A stretch of 64,000 nt of DNA from assembly GCF_003634585.1 (NCBI RefSeq), contig NZ_RBLG01000006.1, positions 1 to 64,000 on the forward strand, read 5' to 3'. Positions 25,091-32,561 of the stretch are shown here, piece by piece; position 1 is the first letter of the stretch, and each line of letters begins with the position of its first letter. Below the pieces are notes generated by a model. It searched no databases. It saw only the letters and a list, made by a program, of their open reading frames with translations, and had not been told where the DNA came from. The position numbers and the translations under genes are program-made. The stretch comes from Gillisia mitskevichiae. GTDB lineage: Bacteria > Bacteroidota > Bacteroidia > Flavobacteriales > Flavobacteriaceae.

Positions 25091-25126
25091 AAAGCCGACA
25101 AGACCGCGTCCCTAATATAGCTCTTG
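25091..25126 (+). repeat. Fragment of an attC site next to the IS remnant
   Basis: AAGCCGACAAGACCGCGTCC matches the right core of attC, but it stops at CCTA and the closing arm is missing. The left half is also absent. It abuts the IS3-type fragment, so the insertion or a later deletion probably cut the site. Confidence 0.7.
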
Positions 25127-25129
25127 TAA

Positions 25130-25906
25130 AAATCGTGGACGTTTGGTGTTAGACGAAATCAATTTACCGGTGGAATTAAACTCTATCAGGAATTAAAGGC
25201 TGATATGGACAGACTCGGTATTAAAATAGGAAGGGATAAATTCTATCGAGTAATGCGAATGAATAACCTGCTCGTTCCTAAATTAAAGCGGTTTCATATC
25301 ACAACCGATTCAAAACATCGATTCTTTAAATACAAAAACCTCGTAAAAGACAAAGTTCCCAGCAGGCCTGAACAACTTTGGGTGAGCGATATCACCTATA
25401 TCAAAACACAGAACGGACACAGTTACTTGGCATTGGTCACAGTCGCCTATTCTAAACAAATTATGGGTTATAAATTAGCAAGCCATATGAAGACGTCACT
25501 TTGCATCGATGCGCTTCGAATAGCTATTAAAAATAGAAAATACAAGAATCAAAAACTCATCCATCATTCAGATCGTGGAATTCAGTATTGCAACCCGCGA
25601 TACACCAGCTTTGCTGAGAAACACGGAATACTCAAGAGCATGACAGAGAAGTACGATCCATTTGAAAACGCCGTAGCTGAGAGAAGAATCAACAGGACGC
25701 TCAAATATGAATATGATTTAAAACGAACTATAAAAAATACTAACTTAGCGAAGAAGATGGTCAAACGAGCTGTTGAAATTTACAACAACAAGAGACCGCA
25801 TTTTAGTCTCAAATTGAACACCCCTAACTTTGTTCATTTGAATAGAAATGTAGACTATCATTCCTATAAAAAAATCAAACAAAATTTACAACTATTGACC
25901 ATTTAA
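25130..25906 (+). pseudogene. IS3-family transposase orfB, 5' truncated
   Basis: The frame is open from 25130 (KSWTFGVRRNQFTGGIKLYQELKAD) through ATG 25205 to 25906. The rve/DDE domain is intact: WVSDITYI (first D), HHSDRGIQYC (second D), and a glutamate-bearing region FENAVAERRINRTLKYEY, then NNKRPH. The usual orfA helix-turn-helix part and the first part of orfB are missing. An upstream stop at 25127 confirms the truncation. The transposase cuts and joins IS ends; here it is probably inactive. Confidence 0.85.
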
Positions 25907-25950
25907 ACTGTCGAAAATTGAATCAAAAATGGTCAACCTATTTCAGTATA
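25130..25950 (+). mobile_element. IS3-family insertion sequence remnant
   Basis: It contains a 5'-truncated DDE transposase (orfB) and, after it, GGTCAACCTATTTCAGTA (25931-25948), which looks like the right end of an IS3-type element. No matching left end and no orfA are seen. It therefore cannot move by itself, and it marks a deletion in the array. Confidence 0.75.
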
Positions 25951-26135
25951 ATACACTTTAGAGCCGAATTTACATCGGATCTGATAAAATTAAAATAGGT
26001 ATATAGACTTATTATTCTGACTTTTACTCAAGTATGAGATAAGTAAAAATTGAATGAGTCATTAAATATTGATTTTTTTTAAAAGTAGTACAGGACTTTT
26101 ATTAGGAGTTAAATCCAATTAAAACACTGAAAATC

Positions 26136-26663
26136 ATGAACAAAATAAAATCAAATATTGTAATCGTAATTTTAATTTATTTGAATTCTAATTTCACTCT
26201 TGCACAAGAGAGCAAGTTAACTTTAAATTCAACGAGTATTGGTATTGGCTTAATCGGTTCATCATCTGAAACTTCTGATGGTGGACTAAGTATAAGTTTG
26301 GATTTATCGACTAAACTGAATGAAAATATTTTCTCGTTCTATTTGAATGGTGGCTCTGAATTGAACTTATTTGATGCGGAGGAAAATTATACTGAAATAA
26401 ATTTAACTTATGGAAGACAAATAGAATTGAATAATTGGATAAAGTTAGAAGGGCACTTAGGAGTAGGGTATTTTAATTATAGCGTTAAAAATGGCTCAAC
26501 TAATTTTACTACAAATAAGGAATCAACTATCGGCTTTCCATTTAGAGTAAAACTGATTTTTTACACAGGCAAGCATTTCGGAATTGGCATAAACCCAAAT
26601 ATGAATTTGAATTCTTTAGTAAATACATATTCTGGAAATATAATCTTCCAATATAGATTTTAA
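26136..26663 (+). CDS. Small outer-membrane beta-barrel-like protein
   Basis: The product has 175 residues. A signal peptide (to LAQ, about 23) is followed by alternating hydrophobic/polar strands with many Gly and aromatic residues, ending in GNIIFQYRF: a terminal Phe, as in outer-membrane barrels. Eight strands would fit this length. I cannot name a family. It lies between the IS remnant and decayed attC 31, in the eroded part of the array. Confidence 0.65.
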   Translation: MNKIKSNIVIVILIYLNSNFTLAQESKLTLNSTSIGIGLIGSSSETSDGGLSISLDLSTKLNENIFSFYLNGGSELNLFDAEENYTEINLTYGRQIELNNWIKLEGHLGVGYFNYSVKNGSTNFTTNKESTIGFPFRVKLIFYTGKHFGIGINPNMNLNSLVNTYSGNIIFQYRF

Positions 26664-26885
26664 ACAAGCATAATACTGTGTTTAACTAATTTCTTTAGTC
26701 TTTGCGTATTTGAAAAATTCCATTGTAATCTTCTCGAATTCGTTTTTGTAACCTAAATTAGTTGCTGAAACATCCAACTAACCATACACAAACTCGATAT
26801 AGATCGTTAAAATCGAAATGCATTAAAAACAAAAAATCTGATCAAACTGTTAAAAATATGGGCTCACTCGGATAGTCGCCCCAGT

Positions 26886-27018
26886 TTAAAACATCGTTTA
26901 ACAACAAAATCTGGCATATTATTGAAAAGTATTATTTTAGAGACCAAGTAAAAAACAACAGAGCCAAAAAGAACGTGTCCCTACTCTACACTTTTTGCCT
27001 TAACCAAGACCGTTATGT
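26886..27018 (+). repeat. attC site 31, degenerate
   Basis: The left arm AACATCGTTTAACAACAAAATC and the right arm CTTTTTGCCTTAACC no longer pair well. The cassette-end mirror is lost. R' GTTATGT is still present. Confidence 0.8.
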
Positions 27019-27071
27019 CCAAGCTCATCTGAAAAACAGAGACAAAGAGCAATTTTTAAACCTATTAGTAA

Positions 27072-28007
27072 ATGAAGAAATATTACTTAATTATATTAAT
27101 TGTTTTTGCTTTTTCTAGTTGCATAAATGATGACTTAGCTAATAAAAAAGAAGAAGCTAAAGACATATGCATAGATTCTATAATTCCTTGCCCAGTTATA
27201 ATTGGACAAGAAAACATTGGATGTGTAGCTAATATTATATTTTTGGCGGAAGGATTTACACAAGATGAAATGACAGAATTTCAAACCTTGTGTAATATTG
27301 CAAAACAAGCAATTCTTGACATGGAACCTTTTACTTCATCAATTAATAGCTTAAATTTTTACAGAGTAGACTCACCTTCAATAACTTCAGGAATTAGAAC
27401 AATTGAATTCACCAATACTTGTAATGGAACAACAGGAACAAATACTACGTCCCAGACTCCATGGTCGGTTTTCAGTAATAAAATTGGACTAAAACGTCTA
27501 TTAGGTCTAGACACTTCTACTAGAGATGAACTTGAAAGTTTGTATGGACATTATGCAACGGGGGACTATGCTTATACAATAATTATTGCTAATTCATCAG
27601 GATTTTTTGCTAGTGCGGAATTTCCAGGGGTTACAGAATTTAATACGATTGAAAATCCCAAAGTTTCCAATATGATAATTTCAAAAAATGACAGTGGTGA
27701 AATATTTAAATTTCTGACAAGACATGAATTCGGTCATTCATTTGGAAACATGGATGATGAGTATGAAGATTCCGGATCTAATTGTGCTTTAAAACTACAA
27801 CCTTGGTTTCTACCAATAACACCAAAATTAAATGTTCTAACATATAACCCAAACACTTGGTTTGAAGGAGCAAGATATTCTCAAACAGGTTATTGGAGAG
27901 AATGGAATAATTCTATAATGAGAAATGATTATTATTCAAGTGAATATTCTCCCATACAAAAATCGATAGTAAAACAAAGACTGGTGGAAGCAATTGGATG
28001 TGACTAA
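27072..28007 (+). CDS. Peptidase M64 (IgA-peptidase family) lipoprotein
   Basis: The product has 311 residues with a lipoprotein signal (VFAFSSCIND, Cys at about 17). The zinc motif TRHEFGHSFGNMDDEYE (about 219-235) gives HExGHxxxxxxDE, typical of the M64 metallopeptidases, preceded by the family's NFYRVDSPS region. The protease should act at the cell surface or in the periplasm; its substrate is unknown. It is one of the few recognisable enzymes in the array and sits between two decayed attC sites, so it is probably fixed in place now. Confidence 0.88.
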   Translation: MKKYYLIILIVFAFSSCINDDLANKKEEAKDICIDSIIPCPVIIGQENIGCVANIIFLAEGFTQDEMTEFQTLCNIAKQAILDMEPFTSSINSLNFYRVDSPSITSGIRTIEFTNTCNGTTGTNTTSQTPWSVFSNKIGLKRLLGLDTSTRDELESLYGHYATGDYAYTIIIANSSGFFASAEFPGVTEFNTIENPKVSNMIISKNDSGEIFKFLTRHEFGHSFGNMDDEYEDSGSNCALKLQPWFLPITPKLNVLTYNPNTWFEGARYSQTGYWREWNNSIMRNDYYSSEYSPIQKSIVKQRLVEAIGCD

Positions 28008-28050
28008 TTAAGTTAATTATAAAGCAAAAAGTATACTAATTGCCACCACA

Positions 28051-28183
28051 GTTTAACATTGCTTAAGCACAAATATCAGACAGTCTATTGAAATTTGCTA
28101 TATTAGAGACCAGCTAAATAATAACAAGTGGATAATAATGCATCCCTACTCTATGCTACTTGCCTTAATCAAGACCGTTATGA
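28051..28183 (+). repeat. attC site 32, degenerate
   Basis: Arms AACATTGCTTAAGCACAAATAT and CTACTTGCCTTAATC are still partly pairable. The core has changed (GACAGTCTATTGAAATTTGC), and the cassette-end mirror is lost. Confidence 0.8.
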
Positions 28184-28249
28184 ACGATGCCTTTTCAAAT
28201 TTTACACTTACTCTTTGTTTTTTAGAATCGCTTTAAACAAAAAATAGAT

Positions 28250-28747
28250 ATGAAGATAATTAAATGGATCTACACAATTTTTATTGGACTATTCATATTC
28301 TCAGCATGTTCCAACAATGATGAATCAGAGCCAGTCCCAGATCCGGTCACAGAGCCTGTTCCTATTCTCATTACAAGTGAAATTATCGGAGTCTGGAAAC
28401 CAATTAAGTCGGCTGTGGTGTGTTCAACTGGAAATGAAGATATTTATAATTTAGATCCATGCGAAAAAAGAGGTGAAATAATATTTTTTAATGATAGTAC
28501 AATGCGTATTTCTGTAACCGAAGCTCACACAGATATCTGTAGGACAATATATCAAGCAACAGGAACTTGGATGCTGAGTGACGATCAACTTAAACTCACA
28601 ATAGAAGGAGAAACGGAAATTCCAGCTTTCTTTGAGTTAACCAATAATATTTTACGAATTGGCGGAAATGATTTTGGAGATGATGACCGGTGTGATGGAG
28701 ATAATCTTCCCTCTTATTACTATACTGAATATGAAAGAGCTAATTAA
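28250..28747 (+). CDS. Lipocalin-like lipoprotein
   Basis: The product has 165 residues. The lipoprotein signal (LFIFSACSNN, Cys at about 20) is followed by a Pro/Glu-rich linker (SEPVPDPVTEPVPI) and a barrel-like domain starting ITSEIIGVWKPIKSAV with GTWMLSDDQLKLTI, the usual pattern of lipocalin-like domains in Bacteroidetes lipoproteins. It probably binds a small ligand at the outer membrane; this is not certain. Confidence 0.75.
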   Translation: MKIIKWIYTIFIGLFIFSACSNNDESEPVPDPVTEPVPILITSEIIGVWKPIKSAVVCSTGNEDIYNLDPCEKRGEIIFFNDSTMRISVTEAHTDICRTIYQATGTWMLSDDQLKLTIEGETEIPAFFELTNNILRIGGNDFGDDDRCDGDNLPSYYYTEYERAN

Positions 28748-28793
28748 TCAGGAATTATAAATCATAAATTTATTATTCCTAAACACACATACT

Positions 28794-28942
28794 AATTTTC
28801 ATTTATTAAGCCCAAATAACCAGTTTTTGATTAAAGCGTGATATTCTAGACATCAATTAAAAATAAACGAATTTGACAAAGCTCGATAACTATCGGAAGC
28901 GTCCCTGCTCCACGCCACTTGCCTTAATCGAGACCGTTATAA
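28794..28942 (+). repeat. attC site 33, degenerate, with inserted palindrome
   Basis: The right arm CCACTTGCCTTAATC remains; the left arm is worn (TTCATTTATTAAGCCC). The right core holds CTCGATAACTATCGGAAG, a palindrome absent from the intact sites. Confidence 0.75.
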
Positions 28943-28967
28943 ACAAATTAGATTAAAAATTACCAGA

Positions 28968-29849
28968 ATGAAGATGAAAAATACATTTCTATGGCTCGTA
29001 ATTCTTTTTGCAACCTCATGTCAAGATGAACCAATAGGATTACCTTCTCCAATTGATGACAAAATATTTTTTACAGGATTGGATTGTACTGGAAGCGGAG
29101 AGTATTCTTTTAATCCTGATAATTTACTTGAAGATTTAATTATTTCAGATAGTTTACCTGAAAGTTATGATTTATCTAACTTGTTACCTCCTGTTGGAAA
29201 TCAAGGTCAACAAGGATCATGCACCTCTTGGGCAGTTAGTTATTACATGAAATCGCTTCAAGAAAATTTAAAAACTGAATTACAAGATACTTCCTCTGTT
29301 ATCATGAGTCCCTCCTTCACATATAACCAAATCACCCAAGGCAATTGTGAAGGAACAGGTATATCGGAAACTCTTGATTTCATAAAAGAAAAAGGAGTTT
29401 GTTCAATACAGGAGTTTCCTTATTCAGACGGAAGTTGTTCTATACAACCTGCGGATTCAGTTATGAAATTGGCTGAAAATGCTAAAATTAGCGATTATAA
29501 GAATTTAAGTGGTAACAATATGGTTTTAGAAATGAAAACCTTAATTACAGAACAAACGCCAATAATAATTGGAGCGTATTTATCTGCGGAATTTGGGAAA
29601 TTAGATGAATTTGATGTGATTGCGTACAGAGATCATAAAGTAGATTATAGCTCAAATAGATGCCATGCCATGTTAGTTGTTGGATATTCAGACACTTATA
29701 ATGCTTTTAAGGTTGTGAATTCCTGGGGAAGTGATTGGGGAAATGATGGGTTTATCTGGATTGATTATAAAGCATTTGAAAATGTTTTGGATGAGAATGC
29801 TGAATTCAAAGTAATAAATCAAGCATATATAGCTTATGATTTAAAATAA
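28968..29849 (+). CDS. C1A papain-family cysteine peptidase, lipoprotein
   Basis: The product has 293 residues with a lipoprotein signal (ILFATSCQD). The papain pattern is complete: LPPVGNQGQQGSCTSWAVSYY (oxyanion Gln and catalytic Cys, about 77-95), then SNRCHAMLVVGYSD (catalytic His), then VVNSWGSDWGNDGFIWI (catalytic Asn). No long pro-domain is present. It should cleave proteins in the envelope. Like the M64 gene nearby, it lies between decayed sites. Confidence 0.9.
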   Translation: MKMKNTFLWLVILFATSCQDEPIGLPSPIDDKIFFTGLDCTGSGEYSFNPDNLLEDLIISDSLPESYDLSNLLPPVGNQGQQGSCTSWAVSYYMKSLQENLKTELQDTSSVIMSPSFTYNQITQGNCEGTGISETLDFIKEKGVCSIQEFPYSDGSCSIQPADSVMKLAENAKISDYKNLSGNNMVLEMKTLITEQTPIIIGAYLSAEFGKLDEFDVIAYRDHKVDYSSNRCHAMLVVGYSDTYNAFKVVNSWGSDWGNDGFIWIDYKAFENVLDENAEFKVINQAYIAYDLK

Positions 29850-29853
29850 TAAA

Positions 29854-29975
29854 TGTCCACATCGATTATCATCAAATAGCTGGCAATTAATTAAAACATG
29901 CTATTTTAGAGATTAAGTAAAAAATAACTAAACCGACAATCGCGATAACTATCGGGACGTGTCCATATTCCACAT
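29854..29975 (+). repeat. attC site 34, degenerate
   Basis: CACATCGATTATCATCAAATAG with the core GCTATTTTAGAGATTAAG; the right half carries GCGATAACTATCGGGACG, and the closing arm is gone. Confidence 0.65.
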
Positions 29976-29978
29976 TAG

Positions 29979-30200
29979 TGGTTAATTACAGAGGATAATA
30001 AATTTGAATATTCATACATTACTCTTGGCAAAGGTGGTGAATTGACAGATATATCGTATGAACCAGCAATTGGAATGATTTCCAGTTTGAAGTCTGGTTA
30101 CAGTTGGATATTCAATCAAGGCAAATGGATTGAAACTTGGATCGGTTCAATTAGTAACGAATATAATCTTTTAGCCTTAAAATTAGAATTGTCTGATTAA
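29979..30200 (+). pseudogene. C-terminal fragment of a lost gene
   Basis: An open frame of about 73 codons without a start reads EDNKFEYSYITLGKGGELTD... SGYSWIFNQGKWIETWIGSI and then stops at 30198. It has normal protein-like composition and begins directly at the broken attC 34. This suggests that a deletion removed the closing arm and the 5' part of the gene. The product is unknown. Confidence 0.55.
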
Positions 30201-30206
30201 TATACT

Positions 30207-30336
30207 TTAGGCAATATCTATTGCGCGCAAATTGTGGGCAATTCAGTAAAAAATTATATTTATAGACCAGGTAACAAGCAATAAATCGACAATTCCGATA
30301 ACTCCAAGCTCATTGCTTTAAACAAAAGCATTGGAT
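30207..30336 (+). repeat. attC site 35, degenerate
   Basis: Recognisable order of elements (GCGCAAATTGTGGGCAATTC, TATATTTATAGACCAGG, CATTGCTTTAAACAAAAGC), with poor arm pairing and R' ATTGGAT. Confidence 0.65.
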
Positions 30337-30359
30337 ATAATATTCACTTAAATTATAAT

Positions 30360-30914
30360 ATGAAAAAAATAGCTTTATTAGTAATAATGTTGACAGGCAT
30401 AAGTTGTTTTTCACAGACCAATTATCAGTTAAAAGTGAAAGTGAGTGAAAACATGCCAGCAATTGAATATATCGTAGACATTCATAGAAGTAGTCAAAAT
30501 ACTAAGATATATTTTTCAACATATACAGGAATCCAAAAATATAGTAAAACTGATAAAAATAGAATTGAAGAATTACGCCTTAAAAAGAAACGAACAGCAT
30601 CTGATAATAAGGAATTAATGAACTTAAATAATAATTCAAAAGTTTTTACAAAAGAATGTTATGATTATTCAGCAAATGATTCAATTATCAAAATTAGCGA
30701 CTCAATTATTCAATCAAAAGAAGATATCTTATCTGAAATTGAAAAGAATAAAAACCGAGTAGTCCTTGACGGTATTAATTTGGAAGTAACTGTAAAAAAT
30801 AACTCTGAATATTCATATTATATTCACGCTCCAGACAAAAAGCATTATAAATTATTTGCACAATTCTTAGTTGAAAGTTTAAACGATTTTAAAAAAGTTC
30901 AAAACATAAATTAG
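30360..30914 (+). CDS. Secreted cassette protein, paralogue of 19989
   Basis: The product has 184 residues with a signal peptide to about 19 (ISCFSQ). It aligns along its whole length with the protein at 19989 (shared KISDSI, SEIEKNKNRVV, HAPDKKHYKLF) and shares the leader TAATATTCAC. This copy lies in the decayed zone, while its sister is flanked by intact sites, so an old copy and a mobile copy of the same cassette coexist. Function unknown. Confidence 0.75.
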   Translation: MKKIALLVIMLTGISCFSQTNYQLKVKVSENMPAIEYIVDIHRSSQNTKIYFSTYTGIQKYSKTDKNRIEELRLKKKRTASDNKELMNLNNNSKVFTKECYDYSANDSIIKISDSIIQSKEDILSEIEKNKNRVVLDGINLEVTVKNNSEYSYYIHAPDKKHYKLFAQFLVESLNDFKKVQNIN

Positions 30915-30927
30915 AAAGGTAAAAAAT

Positions 30928-31058
30928 ACTACGGAGTAGACAATTCTGTAAAAAGTGATATTTTGGATCCCCTGTAACTAATAAAAATTCCGAAATCCCG
31001 ATTAAATTATGAAGATGCTACTGCCCCACCCTACTAGCTTTTACCAGAAGTGTTAAGA
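30928..31058 (+). repeat. attC site 36, degenerate (last recognisable)
   Basis: The core GTAAAAAGTGATATTTTGGA and the right part CTACTAGCTTTTACC-AGAAG-TGTTAAG are still in order. The left arm is lost. Confidence 0.6.
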
Positions 31059-31091
31059 ACAAATGCCTCAAAACAAAAAACTGAACAAACT

Positions 31092-31268
31092 ATGAAAATT
31101 AATAGAACAGGATTTATTTTACTCAATATTATATTATTTGCAGCGATAATAGTGGGGTATTACGAGTTAGTTGAAATTAAAGAGCTTGTATCCATTTTCG
31201 TTATACCGGCATTTATAATCTCCGCCTCGTTACAATATGGACAAAAGGATCGCAAAAAAAAGGCATAA
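31092..31268 (+). CDS. Small two-span membrane protein
   Basis: Starting at ATG 31092, the product is 58 residues: two hydrophobic segments (about 6-21 and 30-46) and a basic tail (KDRKKKA). Its layout resembles the cassette protein at 22116. It lies directly after the last recognisable attC remnant, so it may be the last cassette gene. An alternative longer start would run into the repeat. Function unknown. Confidence 0.5.
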   Translation: MKINRTGFILLNIILFAAIIVGYYELVEIKELVSIFVIPAFIISASLQYGQKDRKKKA

Positions 31269-31510
31269 AAGTGAACTATTTTTTACTAAATCAGACTATA
31301 AAAAGACTAGCAATATTTTAAGAAAAAGCGAAACCCAAAAACAGTGTATTAGCAACTAGCGCAGTGTTAAGTGAAATAATTAATATATAGACACTAATAA
31401 ATAACCCAGGTGAGAATAGCAGATTACTCCAATAATCACCTTGCAAATTGATCTTAAAAAAGTGAATTGATAATCTATCAAAACAGCTTATCTTTAATAA
31501 AAATGAACAT

Positions 31511-31864
31511 ATGCTTACAGATATTAGTCCGAAATTACCAATGCGTAGTAAACACATTACTAAAGAGTATTATTTAAAATTAGGATTTGAAGAATTTGGT
31601 ATTGCAGACTATGATGGATATTTAATGATGCAAAAAGATAAAGTTCAGCTACACTTTTTTGAATTTAAGGAACTTGATCCTAAACAGAATTATGGGCAAG
31701 TATATTTAAGAACAGACAATATCGTGCAACTTTATAAATCAATTCAAGAGAAAAAAATACCCGTACACCCCGCCGGAAAATTAGAATTAAAATATTGGGG
31801 ACAGAAAGAATTTGCACTTCTCGATCCAGATAATAATTTGCTAACATTTGGACAGAGTATCTAA
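31511..31864 (+). CDS. VOC-family (glyoxalase/bleomycin-resistance-like) protein
   Basis: The product has 117 residues. The order PMRSKHITKEYYLKLGFEE, DGYLMMQKDKVQLHFFEF, YLRTDNIVQLYKSIQEK and KEFALLDPDNNLLTFGQ is that of a single vicinal-oxygen-chelate module, as in bleomycin-binding resistance proteins and small lyases. The metal-ligand set seems incomplete, which favours binding over catalysis (inference). It is the first ordinary chromosomal gene after the array, though it too could be an old cassette. Confidence 0.8.
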   Translation: MLTDISPKLPMRSKHITKEYYLKLGFEEFGIADYDGYLMMQKDKVQLHFFEFKELDPKQNYGQVYLRTDNIVQLYKSIQEKKIPVHPAGKLELKYWGQKEFALLDPDNNLLTFGQSI

Positions 31865-32561
31865 ATAATAGATTTAACAGCTGCTTGAAAACAATTATCT
31901 ATCAACTGAATATTTCATTGAACTGTTACATTTCGCAACTTCTATATGTTTTAAATAGTTAGAATTTACACTCTTGTTTATTCTTGAAAACAACAATTCC
32001 AGTAACTATAAATCTCAGGGTAAAATTGAATAAAAATCACCCATTAATATTTTTCTAAGTACCCACAGACCATAGCTAATCTATTTTAGCTATGTTAATA
32101 AAGTCGTGTCTTGGTTTATAGAAAGTTGAAGATAGAAATGAATTCTAGAGAAGAAATTGAGATCTTCAGAAGGCAATCTTATATTTTCATAAGAACAGTT
32201 GAGTTTTTAAATCTACTATTTTTACCAATAAAATCTGACGTCAATTCTATTAGGGATTATATCTTAAACAGTTTAAGATTATTACTGTATCAAATAAGCT
32301 TAAAACTAAAATGAGCAAGCTTAAAAGTAGATTATCAACATCTTGTGAATATCTCTAGCAGCATTATTTTTCTATATTTGCAAAATCGCTGAATCTTAAT
32401 AGATCTAGCTTTTAACAAAAAAACTAAAAAAGGTTTCAGCTTTGTATGTTTCTGAATATAAGTTGATTTTCAAAGCATCACTAACCTAGTTTAAAACTAC
32501 CTCCACAGATTTTTCATATCCATGGCAGTCAAAAATAAAGTCGATCAAACAGGAAGTGAAA
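31865..32561. other. Intergenic stretch without a supported gene
   Basis: Nearly 700 AT-rich bases. A 67-codon frame at 32111 has no homology signal and I do not accept it. A TATATTTG -7-like box lies at 32373-32380, ahead of the monooxygenase gene, without a clear -33 partner at normal spacing. Confidence 0.5.

Larger units (their letters stand above)
1..31058 (+). mobile_element. Integron-type gene-cassette array (integrase not in window)
   Basis: About 36 related imperfect palindromes of 116-134 bp lie head to tail, spaced 0.5-2 kb apart, with one or two small genes between each pair. Nearly all genes run on the + strand and end at or inside the following site. Each site pairs its own arms, and each intact cassette begins with the reverse complement of its own last bases. 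That is the signature of attC recombination (cut between G and TT of GTTRnnn). The uniform, long sites resemble those of sedentary chromosomal arrays such as the Vibrio VCRs. No tyrosine recombinase or attI is visible. Site decay on the right suggests that the insertion end is to the left of position 1 (inference). Confidence 0.9.

Noticed and set aside
81-31058. CRISPR array
   Set aside because: Repeats are over 110 bp, palindromic, and separated by 0.5-2 kb of genes, not by short equal spacers.
81-31058. MITE or ERIC-like dispersed repeat family
   Set aside because: The cassette-specific complementarity between cassette starts and ends and the covarying arms require excision and joining of the DNA between sites. 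A MITE would give target duplications instead, and none are seen.
31269-31510. Minus-strand frame between the last cassette gene and the VOC gene
   Set aside because: It is short, overlaps the VOC start and shows no family motif, so it is not counted as a gene.
32111-32314. Small frame of 67 codons upstream of the monooxygenase gene
   Set aside because: No recognisable family, signal or start signal; the composition fits chance in AT-rich DNA.
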